In this document: piece by piece, positions 51,401 through 60,700 of the stretch | How the letters are laid out: each line of letters begins with the position of its first letter | Numbering within the stretch: the first letter of the stretch is position 1 | Source: an uncultured Myxococcales bacterium | Lineage (GTDB): Bacteria > Myxococcota_A > Polyangia > Polyangiales > Polyangiaceae | Direction: 5' to 3' | Length of the DNA: 64,000 nucleotides | Assembly: GCA_937949945.1 (NCBI GenBank) | Contig: CALFEQ010000089.1 | Coordinates: 3,629 to 67,628 of the forward strand | The notes under the pieces: model-generated | Told to the model about the DNA's origin: nothing | Databases searched by the model: none | Seen by the model: only the letters and a program-made list of their open reading frames with translations | Program-made: the position numbers and the translations under genes

Positions 51401-53201
51401 TGCGCGCGATGCCGTCGTTCTCGAGGCGGCCGAACGCGAGCGCGTGCTCGTGCCGCTCCGCCATCTGATCGACGAGCGTCGCCAGCGTGTCGTGCGCCTT
51501 GAGCGGCTTGAGCTCCTTCTTGTAGCGCTGCTCGAGCCACGGAATGACGCGCTTTTCCATGGCCGGCATGTGCTGGTTCATCCAGTAGTCGGCCCAGTCG
51601 ATCTTCTCGGGCGCCCAGTCGATCTTCTCGCGGTCCTCGGGCGAGAGGCGGGCGTAGGCCGCGCGCGTGTTCGCACAGGAGAACGGGCCCTTCTGCTCCC
51701 ACGTGAACGGGATGAAGAGCCGGATGATGTGATCGATCTTCTCCTCGCGCCGCGCCGCGCTCTCGAGCGCGGCCGCCGCCGGGCGCGCGATCGAGGCCGC
51801 CGGTCCGGGCGCCTTCTTCAACATCGACGACATCGTCCGAGCGGCGCGAGCGATCGCGCCCGGCCCGAACCTGTCGTAGCGATCGATCGAGACGATCGCC
51901 GGCTCGAAGTGCTGCTGGAGGAAGTTGATGAACGGGTTCCCCTTGCCGACGCGCTGGTAGTACTTGCGCTTGTAGAGCGAGATGAGCTCGCCGAACCGCT
52001 CGCTCGTGCCGGGGTTCACGTCGCTCGCGCCGTACTGGTAGACCGGCTTCGCGGTGCCCTCGAGCAGCTCCGCGAGCGTGAGGATCATGCCCGCGCAGAC
52101 CATGTCGGCCGGGATGAAGTCGAGGATCACGTCGCGGCCGACGATCTGGTGGTGCCCCTTCATCGCGAGGAAGATGATGGGCGCCGACGTGCCGATGCCC
52201 TCGTTCCAACCCGGGAACGGGAATCGGATCGTGCTCTCGCAGCACGCGGGGCGGGCGATCGTGAAGGGCAGGCCGGAGCGCGCGATGATCTGCTCGCCGA
52301 TGCTCTTCGTGTACGTGTAGATGTTGGGCCAACCCCAGTGCGTGGCACGCTCGAGGCCCGCCTCGACGAGGCGATCCGAAACGTACTTGCGCTTCACGCT
52401 CTTGAGCTCGTCCTCGAGCGGCTTGCCCGTCGTCGGCTCGCCGCGGGCGACGAGGTTCTTCTTCGCGCGCTCGAGGAAGTCGCTCTGGCGGAACGCGTCC
52501 TCGCACCGGCTCTTCGCCTGGGCGATGAGGTCGAGGCAGTCGGCGATCTCGCGCTCGGGATCCCACAGCTCACGCCCGAGCTCGTCGGCGCGCGGGAACG
52601 GGTAGCGCTCGCCGGGCATCTCCTCGAGGATGAGTCCCTCGCGGTTGCCGACGACGTAGCACGTCGACGTGTGCATCAACGGGACGTTGCCGAGCGCCTT
52701 CGCCAGCGCGACGAGGTTCTGTGCCCCGAACGCATTCGTGTCGAGCGCCTCGTCGAGCGGCGGGTTGAAGTCGACCACGCCGGCGACGTTCACGACGGCG
52801 TCGACGGAGCCCTTCAGGCTCTCGACGTCGATCCCGCAGAGCGGCAGACCGACGTCGCCGTCGACGGGCGTGATCTTCTCCCGCAAGAACTCTTCGAAGC
52901 GATCCTGGTGGACCTCGCGGAGCGGCTGGAGCGCATCGCTCGTGGCGATCTCCTTCCAGAAGCGCTCTTCGCTCGTGTACCGGTCGTTCTTGCGGACGAG
53001 CAGGTAGATCTTCGCGACCTCCGGATAGCGATGGAGCAGGAGGATCCAGAAGATCTTCCCGAGGAACCCGGTCCCACCGAGCACGAGGAGCCGCTTGCCC
53101 TCGAGCTGAGCGCGGACGTCGAGGGTGGGAATGGGCGTCGCCGGAGCGCCGCTGCCGTTCGTCTGCTTCCCGTTGGCTTCCGGATTCTTGGGGTGCTGCA
53201 T
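48486..53201 (-). CDS. Five-domain lipid enzyme: acyl reductase, acyl-CoA/ACP ligase, carrier protein, PlsC acyltransferase, SCP2
   Basis: The product has 1571 residues. Domain order: (1) SDR-type fatty-acyl reductase (GGTGFLG 42-48, YTYTK at 295-299); (2) adenylate-forming ligase (YTSGTTGKPKG 733-743, GYGLTE about 910); (3) acyl carrier protein (Ser of GFDSLAL at 1159); (4) PlsC acyltransferase (NHASHLD 1274-1280, FPEGTRS 1350-1356); (5) SCP2-like lipid-binding domain (about 1465-1571). All key motifs are intact. The chain could activate a fatty acid, load it on the carrier, reduce it to an alcohol or aldehyde and acylate a glycerol acceptor, as in ether-lipid or wax synthesis. Myxobacterial ElbD is a known multifunctional ether-lipid enzyme, but the order here need not match it. 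ATG 53201 is chosen over 53240. Confidence 0.93.
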   Translation of the reverse strand: MQHPKNPEANGKQTNGSGAPATPIPTLDVRAQLEGKRLLVLGGTGFLGKIFWILLLHRYPEVAKIYLLVRKNDRYTSEERFWKEIATSDALQPLREVHQDRFEEFLREKITPVDGDVGLPLCGIDVESLKGSVDAVVNVAGVVDFNPPLDEALDTNAFGAQNLVALAKALGNVPLMHTSTCYVVGNREGLILEEMPGERYPFPRADELGRELWDPEREIADCLDLIAQAKSRCEDAFRQSDFLERAKKNLVARGEPTTGKPLEDELKSVKRKYVSDRLVEAGLERATHWGWPNIYTYTKSIGEQIIARSGLPFTIARPACCESTIRFPFPGWNEGIGTSAPIIFLAMKGHHQIVGRDVILDFIPADMVCAGMILTLAELLEGTAKPVYQYGASDVNPGTSERFGELISLYKRKYYQRVGKGNPFINFLQQHFEPAIVSIDRYDRFGPGAIARAARTMSSMLKKAPGPAASIARPAAAALESAARREEKIDHIIRLFIPFTWEQKGPFSCANTRAAYARLSPEDREKIDWAPEKIDWADYWMNQHMPAMEKRVIPWLEQRYKKELKPLKAHDTLATLVDQMAERHEHALAFGRLENDGIARTTYLDVQARANATAARLAELGVKKGDRVVLSGYNHPDWPIAFFGIVRAGATAVPIDPAFEPDQFVNVVRESEARVILWDEKVEETCAAAVARLGEEKGSPFVTRRLADVTLADPSLVQPGVEVDDDDIASLIYTSGTTGKPKGVMLTHANFTSLIAALAPLFPLGTGDRVLSVLPLHHTFEFTCGMLLPFSRGARVVYLDELKGDRISAALKEARVTAMVGVPAVWQLLERRILSQVHAKGPVVEKAFEIAAELNRQLSMNTGIDLGKVLFGPVHEALGGNIRYLISGGAALPKETQQLFAGLGLKLTEGYGLTEAAPVLTVAKPGSPAGQVGKPIPGVEIKIDSPDENGVGEVLARGPNVMAGYTDAEQTKLVIDDEGWLHTGDLGKLDRDGRLVIVGRVKDVIVTSTGENVYPDDIERMLGKVPHISELAIVGVTGRSGGERVGCIAVPEPDDTIDRAKRLERAQASLRAAISKLPYGRQPTIIHLYDAPLPRTATRKVKRNEARAILERLMHATARPEGVDAPTSPVRVAIAAVKGKKASEIHGDMTIGDELGFDSLALTELLVALEAKYGPIDPKALQACRTVADVENLVGTERASLRPQPPTRSRYAIEGRRENGSTAKKPLVLPEPIQEQGKRIIGKFQDLFYGEVMRSKVVGRAFIPHNRNTIVVANHASHLDMGFVRHALGKYGEDIVTLAAQDYFFEKNTLQRAFFENLTNLKAVDRRGGLRASERQAAEILTRGKTMLIFPEGTRSTDGEVHEFKPLLGHLALTYGVDILPLYLAGTHKSMPKGSKFPTSRDIEARIGPPITVADMRRLTKGLSPGDAAREVAKLARRAVLALKEGTILDASRLESLAEDEPKEHPLVTLFAELQGKFQKDAVDKPVSFYFTLGNDEKAKWTVIVSKESCEVKPGKPAGGTADCVLKTTPELFTKIVRDAYVPSPSEFLSGAIKSNDIGLLMTFQKVFALA

Positions 53202-53401
53202 GGGCGCGTGCGTCCTACCGCACGGCCCGGTACGCGGCAACGACGGCGTGACCCTGGAATTTCACGCGATTACGCCGGGCACCGGCGCCCTGACCCCCTC
53301 CGCCGGGTGGGAGGCGGGCAGGCGGGAAGGGTTTGATTTGATTGAACGTTCTGCCCCCTCCGGTCGTCCTGCCTCGCCACTCCCCGTGGCTGGGGCGCGC
53401 G

Positions 53402-54358
53402 TCACTGGGCGCAGACGAAGGCGATGATCAGCGATGCGCCGCCAGAGCACTTCCCGTTCGTGCACGAGCCGCTCTTGCACTGGTCGTTGTTCGTGCACGG
53501 CTGGCCGGCGGCGACGTACGCGGTGCACTTTTTGGTCTCGGCGTCGCAGTAGTGATCATCCCCGCACTCGCCGAAGCGGCCCGTGCAGTCCTGCCCAGCG
53601 CCCTTGCGCGCGACGCACGTGCTGGTGGTCGTGTCGCAGTATGCGGAGTCGACGCACGAGGCGTGGCTGAACGGGTCGCACGCGCCGCCGACGTCCTGGA
53701 TCTTCGCGCACTTTTTCGTCTTCGAATCGCAGAACAGGCCTTCGGAGGTGTAGCAGACCGCGACGCGCTCCGGTGGCGGTCCCTCCGAGATGGACGACAC
53801 GGATGCCCCGTCCTCGGTCATCTCGCCGACGCACTCGTCGCCTTCCTTGCCGTGCAGGAGGACCTGGCAACGGCGTGTCGTCGTGCCTTCCGCGAAGGAC
53901 GTGGCGCAGTGCGCTTCACCCTCGGGGCTGCTCGCGCACTCCGAGTCGGACTCGCAAGCCTCGCCGGGCTGCTTCGTCCCCGTCGAAGGTCCCGACGCGA
54001 AGACGCCTTCGCAAGTCGTCTCGGTCGCTTCGGAGAGCTCGCCTCCGCAGTGCGCCGTACCGGTCGCCTCCCCGCGCACGGCGTCGAGGCATGCCTGACC
54101 CTTGGCGGGATCGTATGTTGCGCCTGCCGTCAGCGCGGTGAAGAACGCCCGGCACTTCGCCTCGTCGTAGGGCTTGTTCACCTCTGCGCAGCACGGCCGG
54201 AAGATCTCGCAGTACTGGGCGATGAACGCGTCGATCGAGCCCACGGGGCCACCGCTGCTCGCGCCGTCGCCCGAACCCCCGCTGCCCCCGCCGCCCGTGC
54301 AGGCGACGACGAGAGCCGCCGTCCCCATGAGGACGCCAACGAACCGCCTCTTCGACAT
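53402..54358 (-). CDS. Cys-rich lipoprotein
   Basis: The product has 318 residues. GGAGGGAAGG precedes ATG 54358. The lipobox is AALVVAC at about 20, followed by a Gly/Ser linker. The mature part has about 28 cysteines in repeating CxxxxxC and GxxCxxxxxC blocks (CESDSECASSPEGEAHC, CTNNDQCKSGSCTNGKC). The C-terminal four blocks (about 200-310) look like Dickkopf/EGF-type disulfide repeats found in many myxobacterial secreted proteins. No enzymatic domain is seen. Function is unknown. Confidence 0.82.
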   Translation of the reverse strand: MSKRRFVGVLMGTAALVVACTGGGGSGGSGDGASSGGPVGSIDAFIAQYCEIFRPCCAEVNKPYDEAKCRAFFTALTAGATYDPAKGQACLDAVRGEATGTAHCGGELSEATETTCEGVFASGPSTGTKQPGEACESDSECASSPEGEAHCATSFAEGTTTRRCQVLLHGKEGDECVGEMTEDGASVSSISEGPPPERVAVCYTSEGLFCDSKTKKCAKIQDVGGACDPFSHASCVDSAYCDTTTSTCVARKGAGQDCTGRFGECGDDHYCDAETKKCTAYVAAGQPCTNNDQCKSGSCTNGKCSGGASLIIAFVCAQ

Positions 54359-54608
54359 GACCTTCCCTCCTCGTCTTCGGCGGGCGCGAGAGGACGACTG
54401 GCTCGCCCGTGAAGCGCCACGATATCAAGACGGACCGGCGCCGCCGACGATGCACGAATTGCGCAGACGACGCGGGAGATGGACAAGCGAGCGACCGATC
54501 CGCGGACCACCGCACCCCCAGGCGTCGCACGCCGGCCCGCGAAACGCCCGTGATTTCCATCGGGTGTACATGTGGGGCGGAGGTATACATGCTGCATTGC
54601 GCGCAGGC

Positions 54609-55547
54609 ATGGGGCGGTGGGCTACGGCGGTGTTCGGAGCGATCCTGGCTCTGGCCTCGATCGCGAACGGAGGTTGCCTCGCCGAGAGCGACGAGGTCGT
54701 CGGCGAGGAGGTCCAGGAGGTCTTGTCGGGGCGATGCGCCGGCACGATGGCGCGTACGACGGCGACCGTGAAGGTCATGACGATCAACCTCCGTCACGAC
54801 TCCGATGAGTGGAAGCGGAGGTTTCCGCTCATCGCCGACGAGATCGCGCGCCTCGATCCCGATCTCATCGGCCTGCAGGAGGTCGAGATCGCGGACGACC
54901 AAGCCGACAGGCTCAACGATCTCCTCGCGAAGCGCGGGCACGCGAAGTACCACGTCTACGCGAAGCGCAAGTCGGGCATCGCCGGCTTCTTCAGCGGCGA
55001 AGGCATCGCCGTCATGAGCCGCTGGCCGATCGTCGAGAAGCACCACGAGGACACCGGCAAGATGCGTGTCAGCATCCTGGCGCGCGTGAAGCATCCGTCC
55101 GGCGGCTTCATCGACATGGTGAACACGCACCTCGATCACAAGGGCGGCGCCGAGGGTGACGCCACGCGCGACGACCAGGCGAGGCAGACGCTCGATCTCA
55201 TCGATCGCAACGACGACTGCTTCCCGACGTTCCTCACCGGCGACATGAACGCGACGGAGAACTCGCCCGCGCTGAAACGCTTCGAGTCCGCCGGCTTCGT
55301 CGACTCGTACCGCGACGTCCACGGCGCCCGGACGCCCGAGACCGGCAACACCTCGCCGATCGTCCTACGCGACGGCGCGTTCGAGCAGAACCCGAAGCGG
55401 CGCATCGACTTCGTCCTCGGCCGCTCCGCCGGCGGCCGAACGGTGAAGGCGGTCGATTCGATCGTGTGCTTCAAGAACCACGATGCGAAGGGGTTCTATC
55501 CGTCCGATCACCTGGGGGTGATGACGACGTACGAGGTCGGGCTGTGA
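54609..55547 (+). CDS. Endonuclease/exonuclease/phosphatase (EEP) family lipoprotein
   Basis: The product has 312 residues. A signal ends ASIANGGCLAE (about 23), a probable lipobox. The EEP fold is complete: MTINLRHD at the start, GLQEVEIADD (metal Glu), NTHLDHKGG, LTGDMNATENS and the terminal SDHLGVMT. Such enzymes cleave phosphodiesters in DNA, RNA, phosphoinositides or sphingomyelin; extracytoplasmic location argues for an external substrate. ATG 54609 is chosen; an in-frame ATG at 54570 would add residues before the signal. Three bases after the stop, a heptamer array begins. Confidence 0.9.
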   Translation: MGRWATAVFGAILALASIANGGCLAESDEVVGEEVQEVLSGRCAGTMARTTATVKVMTINLRHDSDEWKRRFPLIADEIARLDPDLIGLQEVEIADDQADRLNDLLAKRGHAKYHVYAKRKSGIAGFFSGEGIAVMSRWPIVEKHHEDTGKMRVSILARVKHPSGGFIDMVNTHLDHKGGAEGDATRDDQARQTLDLIDRNDDCFPTFLTGDMNATENSPALKRFESAGFVDSYRDVHGARTPETGNTSPIVLRDGAFEQNPKRRIDFVLGRSAGGRTVKAVDSIVCFKNHDAKGFYPSDHLGVMTTYEVGL

Positions 55548-56006
55548 GCGGGCTCCGGGCTCCGGGCTCCAGGCTCCAGGGAGGGTGACCGACGGGCTCG
55601 GAGTCCGACGGGCTGATGTCGATTCTTTGCACCGGTCATCGACGCTTCCAAACCGAGGATCGGGCTCGTTCCGGACGCACCGCGGGAACTGCGAGCGACC
55701 GTTCGGCAGCTCGTGCGCAACAGATCGGAGAGCCGCGATCTCGTTCGACCACGTTCCTTCGAGCACGCATGAAGCCTTGCGGGTATGACGCTGGCGCAAG
55801 TGCACAAGGTGTCGGCAACCGCCGAGGCGCTCTCGTCACGGTCATCCGCGAAGGAACGCGCGTCGGGCGTCGACGTCAGGCCTCGAAAGTCGTCGCGGCC
55901 TGGCGTGCAGCGAGCGACGCGCTCGGCGCAAGAGCGACTGGCGCGACGCCCCCCTGCCGACCTGCCAGCCCCCTGGAGCCTTCCGCCCGGAGCCTGGAGC
56001 CTCTTT
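55548..56006. other. 459-base intergenic region between converging genes
   Basis: It contains only the heptamer array pair (55550-55577 and 55974-56001) and a 396-bp spacer without a supported gene. Short open frames of Arg/Ser-rich composition are not convincing. Confidence 0.55.
55550..56001. repeat. Inverted pair of GGAGCCT heptamer arrays between converging genes
   Basis: The left arm is four units, GGGCTCC three times then AGGCTCC (55550-55577), three bases after the EEP stop. The right arm is GGAGCCT, TCCGCCC, GGAGCCT, GGAGCCT (about 55974-56001), about five bases before the stop of the converging LarA-like gene and identical to the right arm at 21972-21999. As at 12219-12456, each gene reads AGGCTCC or GGGCTCC in its own sense right after the stop. 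Confidence 0.8.
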
Positions 56007-57587
56007 TCAGGCCGTCACTTCCGCCATCACGATCGGCGGAATGTGCATGAGCACGATCTCCGGGCTCGGCGGCGCCGTGTCCTTCGCCATCTCGAGCGCT
56101 TCGGCCATCGAGCGCGCCGTCTCCCAGCCCATCAGCTTCGGGATGTACTCGTTGTCGGCGCCGACGACGATGACGCGGCCCGTGTGCTGGCGGCCGGCCT
56201 CGCCCCAGTACCACATGAAGAAGGGATGGGCCGGGTGGTACGCGTGCCCCGTGCGGTACGCCTGGATGTAGGCCGGGTTCGACGCGAACTTCGCCTCGTA
56301 GCGCTTGTGCAGCTCGAGGGCGTCGCGCGTCTCGGGCAGGAGGCCGTGGACGAACTCGATGTACGGGGCGTGATGCTCCTTGTCGAAGTAGTCCGTGCAA
56401 GGATGCGTGACGATCATCGTCCCGCCCTTCTTCAGGAGCGGCTCGCCCTTGTACATGTTGAACAGGTAGCCGTTCACCATCACCTGCACGAGCAGCGGGT
56501 TGAGGAACGACCCGACGTTGTACGGGCTGATGTACGGCACGCCGCACACGAGGATGTCGGCCTGGCCCTTGATGGGCACGAGGTACTGCTCGTAGCAGCG
56601 GGCGAGCGTGTGCTTGTGCGTCTCTTCGGTCTCGCCGGCGAAGACGCCCGTGACCTCGTAGGGCGAGGGGACCTTCTGGAAGATGGCCTGGCGCGCGGGC
56701 TGCGGGACCTTCGAGAGCGTGACCGTGAGCGCCTTGAGGGCGGCCTTCTCCATGCTCGACAGGTCGTCCTCGTTCTTGTGCAAGAACTCGAGCGGCTTGT
56801 CGAACATGCGGTTGTTGATGGTCGTCTCGATGTGGAAGACGTCGAGCTTCTTGTTCACGAGACGGCCCATGCGCTCGACGCTCGTGGCGAGCGCGGACCG
56901 CGACGGATCCATGTACGAGTGGCAGTCGCGCATCACCTTCGGGTTGTGGTGTGCGCGCAGGCTCTTGTAGCCGCAGAGCCCGACGGTCACGGACTTGTGC
57001 CCGCCGTCCATCGGGACGAGGTTCAGGTTGACGTAGATGAGGAGGTCCGCCTCGACGGCCTTGCGATTCAGCTCGACGACCTCGCCCTCGTCGGTCGTCC
57101 CGATCTCCACCATGTTGCGGAGATCTTCGGCGTCGTGGTTGTAGAGCCGATCGGGGTAGTACTGGTTGAAGATCCGGTCGCCGACCATGTGCCGGATCTC
57201 GTCGGCCGTCATGCGGCGATGGACGCTCGTCGCGATGATCATCTCGACGTCCTCGACGCCGTGATCGGCCAGCGTCTGAAGCACGACCGTCAGCACGCGC
57301 TCGCGCACGTCCGGTCGCCGCATCGGCGGGAGCGGGAGGGAGATGTCGTCGATGCCGATGACGACCTTCATCCCGGGGCGGAGCTTCGCGTGCAGCGGAT
57401 CCGAGTTGTACGGATGGTTGATCGCGTACCGGATCGCGGCCTCGACGTCCTTCAGCGGGGCGAGCGGCTGCTTCGGGTAGATGACCCGCGTGCCCGGAGG
57501 CAGGTCCACCTCGATCAGGCGATCGCCGGAAAAGATGGTTCGCGGAGCGCTCTTTCGGTCGAGGGTGACGACGAGGGGATGCGACAT
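56007..57587 (-). CDS. LarA-like (DUF2088) protein
   Basis: The product has 526 residues. The N-terminal DUF2088 domain contains KVVIGIDDISLPLPP (metal/substrate Asp), IIATSVHRRMT (His) and a GGHKSVTVGL...AHHNP segment. LarA enzymes isomerise 2-hydroxyacids with a nickel-pincer cofactor held by Lys and His residues. The Lys of GGHKS and the later His are kept, but the usual PH before the glycines reads PM, so one expected nickel-ligand His is missing. It is also about 100 residues longer than the lactate racemases. No larB/larC/larE is in the window. GGAGG lies upstream of ATG 57587. Confidence 0.85.
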   Translation of the reverse strand: MSHPLVVTLDRKSAPRTIFSGDRLIEVDLPPGTRVIYPKQPLAPLKDVEAAIRYAINHPYNSDPLHAKLRPGMKVVIGIDDISLPLPPMRRPDVRERVLTVVLQTLADHGVEDVEMIIATSVHRRMTADEIRHMVGDRIFNQYYPDRLYNHDAEDLRNMVEIGTTDEGEVVELNRKAVEADLLIYVNLNLVPMDGGHKSVTVGLCGYKSLRAHHNPKVMRDCHSYMDPSRSALATSVERMGRLVNKKLDVFHIETTINNRMFDKPLEFLHKNEDDLSSMEKAALKALTVTLSKVPQPARQAIFQKVPSPYEVTGVFAGETEETHKHTLARCYEQYLVPIKGQADILVCGVPYISPYNVGSFLNPLLVQVMVNGYLFNMYKGEPLLKKGGTMIVTHPCTDYFDKEHHAPYIEFVHGLLPETRDALELHKRYEAKFASNPAYIQAYRTGHAYHPAHPFFMWYWGEAGRQHTGRVIVVGADNEYIPKLMGWETARSMAEALEMAKDTAPPSPEIVLMHIPPIVMAEVTA

Positions 57588-57763
57588 GGCGAGGGCAGCC
57601 TCCGTACCACGCGTCGTGCCGAAAAGGCCAGGGGCCGCGCACCTCGCCGCGGCGCGACGACGACGATGCGCAGCCGATTTCGCAGCTCGCGGAGATCGCT
57701 CGCAGGTCTCACGCGTATGGCGGGTTTCGGGTGTTACGCTCGCACGTCTTCTTCGGAGGGGTC
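57588..57763. promoter_or_regulatory. Divergent intergenic region between LarA-like and giant membrane protein genes
   Basis: These 176 bases lie between divergent starts and must include at least one promoter. I see no repeats or palindromes of note. Confidence 0.3.
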
Positions 57764-60700
57764 ATGGTCGAGCTCGATGTCCGGGCGCCTCGCGCCTCGA
57801 GGGCGTTCCTTCGTGCGCTGGCTCTCGCTGCGATCCTGAGTGTCGCCCTGCTGCTCGCCCGGACGGCGCGCGCGGACGGGCCGATGGACCCCAAGACCGT
57901 GCCGGAGCCGCTCCGGCCATGGACGGCGTGGGCCCTGCACGGCAAGACCGACGCTCTCTGTCCCTCGCTGCACGGGCTCGGCAGCGTCCAGTGCGCGTGG
58001 CCCGCACGGCTCGACCTGGTGCTCGACGAGAAGAGGGGGACGTTCCGCCAGTCGTGGCACGTGGACGCACGGCAATGGGTGCCGCTGCCCGGCGACGACA
58101 AGCGCTGGCCTCTCGACGTGACCGTCGACGGGAAGCGTACGGTGGTCATCCCGCGCGAAGGCGTCCCGAGCGTCGAGCTCGAGCCGGGCGACCACGTCGT
58201 CGCTGGCGCGTTCGCGTGGGACTCGCTCCCCGAATCACTGCAGATCCCGCCGCAGACCGCGCTGCTCGGGCTCGTGCTGCGCGGCAAGACGGTCGACCAT
58301 CCCAACCGCGACGCCAAGGGGACGCTCTGGCTCCAGAAGACGCTCACCTCGGAGGAGGGCGAGAGGCTCGACTTCGTGGTCCACCGCCGCGTCGTCGACG
58401 ACGTCCCGCTCCTCCTCACGACGCGCATCGTCCTCAACGTGGCCGGGCGCAACCGCGAGGTGCTGCTCGGCAAGACGCTTCCGCCCGGCTTCGTGCCGAT
58501 GGCGCTCGACAGCCAGCTCCCCGCGCGCCTCGAGCCGGACACGCGGCTGCGCGTGCAGGCGCGACCCGGGACGTGGACGATCGAGCTCGTCGCGCGGAGC
58601 GAAGGGCCCGTGCAGGAGCTCCGGCGGCCCGACCCCGACGGTCCGTGGCGCGAAGGCGAAGAGGTGTGGGTCTTCGATGCGCGCACGAACCTGCGTCTCG
58701 TCGAGGTAGAGGGCGTGCCCGCGATCGATCCGCAGCAGACCTCGCTCCCCGAGGAGTGGAAGAAGCTTCCGGCGTACCCGCTCGGGCTGCGCGACTCGCT
58801 GCGGCTCGTCGAGAAGCGGCGAGGTGACGCCGAGCCGCCTCCGGATCACCTCACGTTGCAGCGCACGCTCTGGCTCGACTTCGACGGGCGCGGTTTCACC
58901 GCGAGCGACACGCTCACGGGCAACCTCCGTCGTGCGTCGCGCCTCGAGATGCTCCCGCCGAGCGTGCTCGGTCGCGTGTCGATCGGGGGAAGGGACCAGT
59001 TCATCACGCATCTCGAAGGTGACGCGGCGAAGACGGGCGTCGAGGTCCGGCAGGGCGAGCTCCGCGTCAGTGCCGACAGCCGGATCCTCGCCGACCCGAG
59101 CGATCTGCCTGCCGTCGGCTGGAATCACGATTTCCACGCGGTCACCGCGACGCTGCACCTTCCGCCGGGGTTTCGGCTGCTCCACGCGACGGGCGTCGAC
59201 GACGTACCGAGCACGTGGATCAAGCACTGGTCGCTCCTCGAGCTCTTCCTCGTCCTCGTTCTGTCCATCGCCGTCTGGCGGCTCTGGGGGCGAGCCTGGG
59301 GAGCGCTCTCGCTCGTCACGTTCGTCCTCACGTTCCCCGAGTCGGGCGCGCCCCGCTGGGTCTTCGTCTTCGTGCTCGTCGTCGAGGCGCTCGTGCGCGC
59401 GCTCGACCGCGCGTCGAAGAAGGCGGGCGAGGCTCCGGGACGCGGTCTCGTGATCTCGCGCAAGGTGGCGGGAGGCGCACGCGCCGCGGCCGTCACGCTG
59501 CTCGTCCTCGTCACCGTGCCGTTCCTGATCGAGCACGTGCGTGCAGGCCTCTTCCCGGCGCTGTCCGCGAGCGGCCACGTCGAGCGCAGCGTCTTCGAGG
59601 ACATCGACGGCGCCTCGCCGGTGGGCGGTCTGGCGAGGAAGGAGCCGGCGGCGCCTCCGCCTCCCGTCGAGCCCGCTCCGGAGGCTCCTCCGATCGCGGA
59701 CGACGAGGGCAGGGCCGGCGCGACGAACGCGCCGGAGTCGAAGCCGACGGGCGGTGGTCAGGCGGAGCTGCCGAAGAGCCGAGCGCCGTTCGTGGGTTTC
59801 CAGGGCGCGGCGTCGAGCTCCGCGAGCAGCGCCACCTCGTACGTACAGTTCAACGCGCACGTGTACGACCCGGCCTCGATGGTGCAGACCGGGCCCGGCC
59901 TTCCGCGATGGACCTTCACGCAGGTGCCGCTCCGATGGAGCGGACCGGTCGAGCGCGGGCAGCGTCTCCACCTCTACCTGCTCTCCCCCGCGATGAACGC
60001 GCTCCTCGCGATCGTGCGCGCGGCGTTGCTCGTCGCGCTGGTGCTCCGGCTGTCGCCCGTGCGGCCGCGTATCGAGCGCGACGGCGGCGGCAAGCGCACC
60101 CTCGGGTTCGCGGCCGCCACGCTCGCGTGCCTGGCCATCTTGCTCCTGCCGCGCGCCGCCGAGGCGCAGGTGCCTCCGAAGGAGGTCCTCGACGAGCTCG
60201 CGTCGCGCATGCTCGAGAAGCCCGCGTGCAGTCCGACGTGCGCCTCGAGCTCGCGCATGCTCCTCGAGGCGAGGCCCGGCGTGCTCCGGTTGCGGCTCGA
60301 GATCGAGGCGGCCGCGTCGACCGCCGTTCCGCTGCCGACGAGCGCGCAGTGGTCGCCCGAGACGGTGCTCCTCGACGGCAAGCCCGCCAAGAGCCTCCTC
60401 CGGACGGAGGACGGCAAGGTGTGGCTCGCCGTCGAGAAGGGCTGGCACCAGGCCGTCGTGGAAGGCCCGCTCCCCGAGCGCGAGCTCGTGCACCTCGGTC
60501 TCCCGCTGAAGCCGCACCGCGTGGAGGCGCAGGCCGAGGGCTGGCGTGTCGAAGGCATCCACGAGGACGGCCTCGCGGACGACAACTTGCAGCTTACACG
60601 TATTCGCGGCGCTGCCGATGCCGGAGCCGTGATGGAGCCGGGCGTCCTTCCGCCGTTCGTGCGCGTCGAGCGGACGCTGCTCCTCGGGCTCGACTGGCAG

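Noticed and set aside
48777..53336. A 1519-codon open frame on the plus strand opposite the lipid megaenzyme
   Set aside because: It is antisense to intact catalytic motifs and its composition (Arg, Ala, Asp, Leu) is typical of frame shadows in high-GC DNA.
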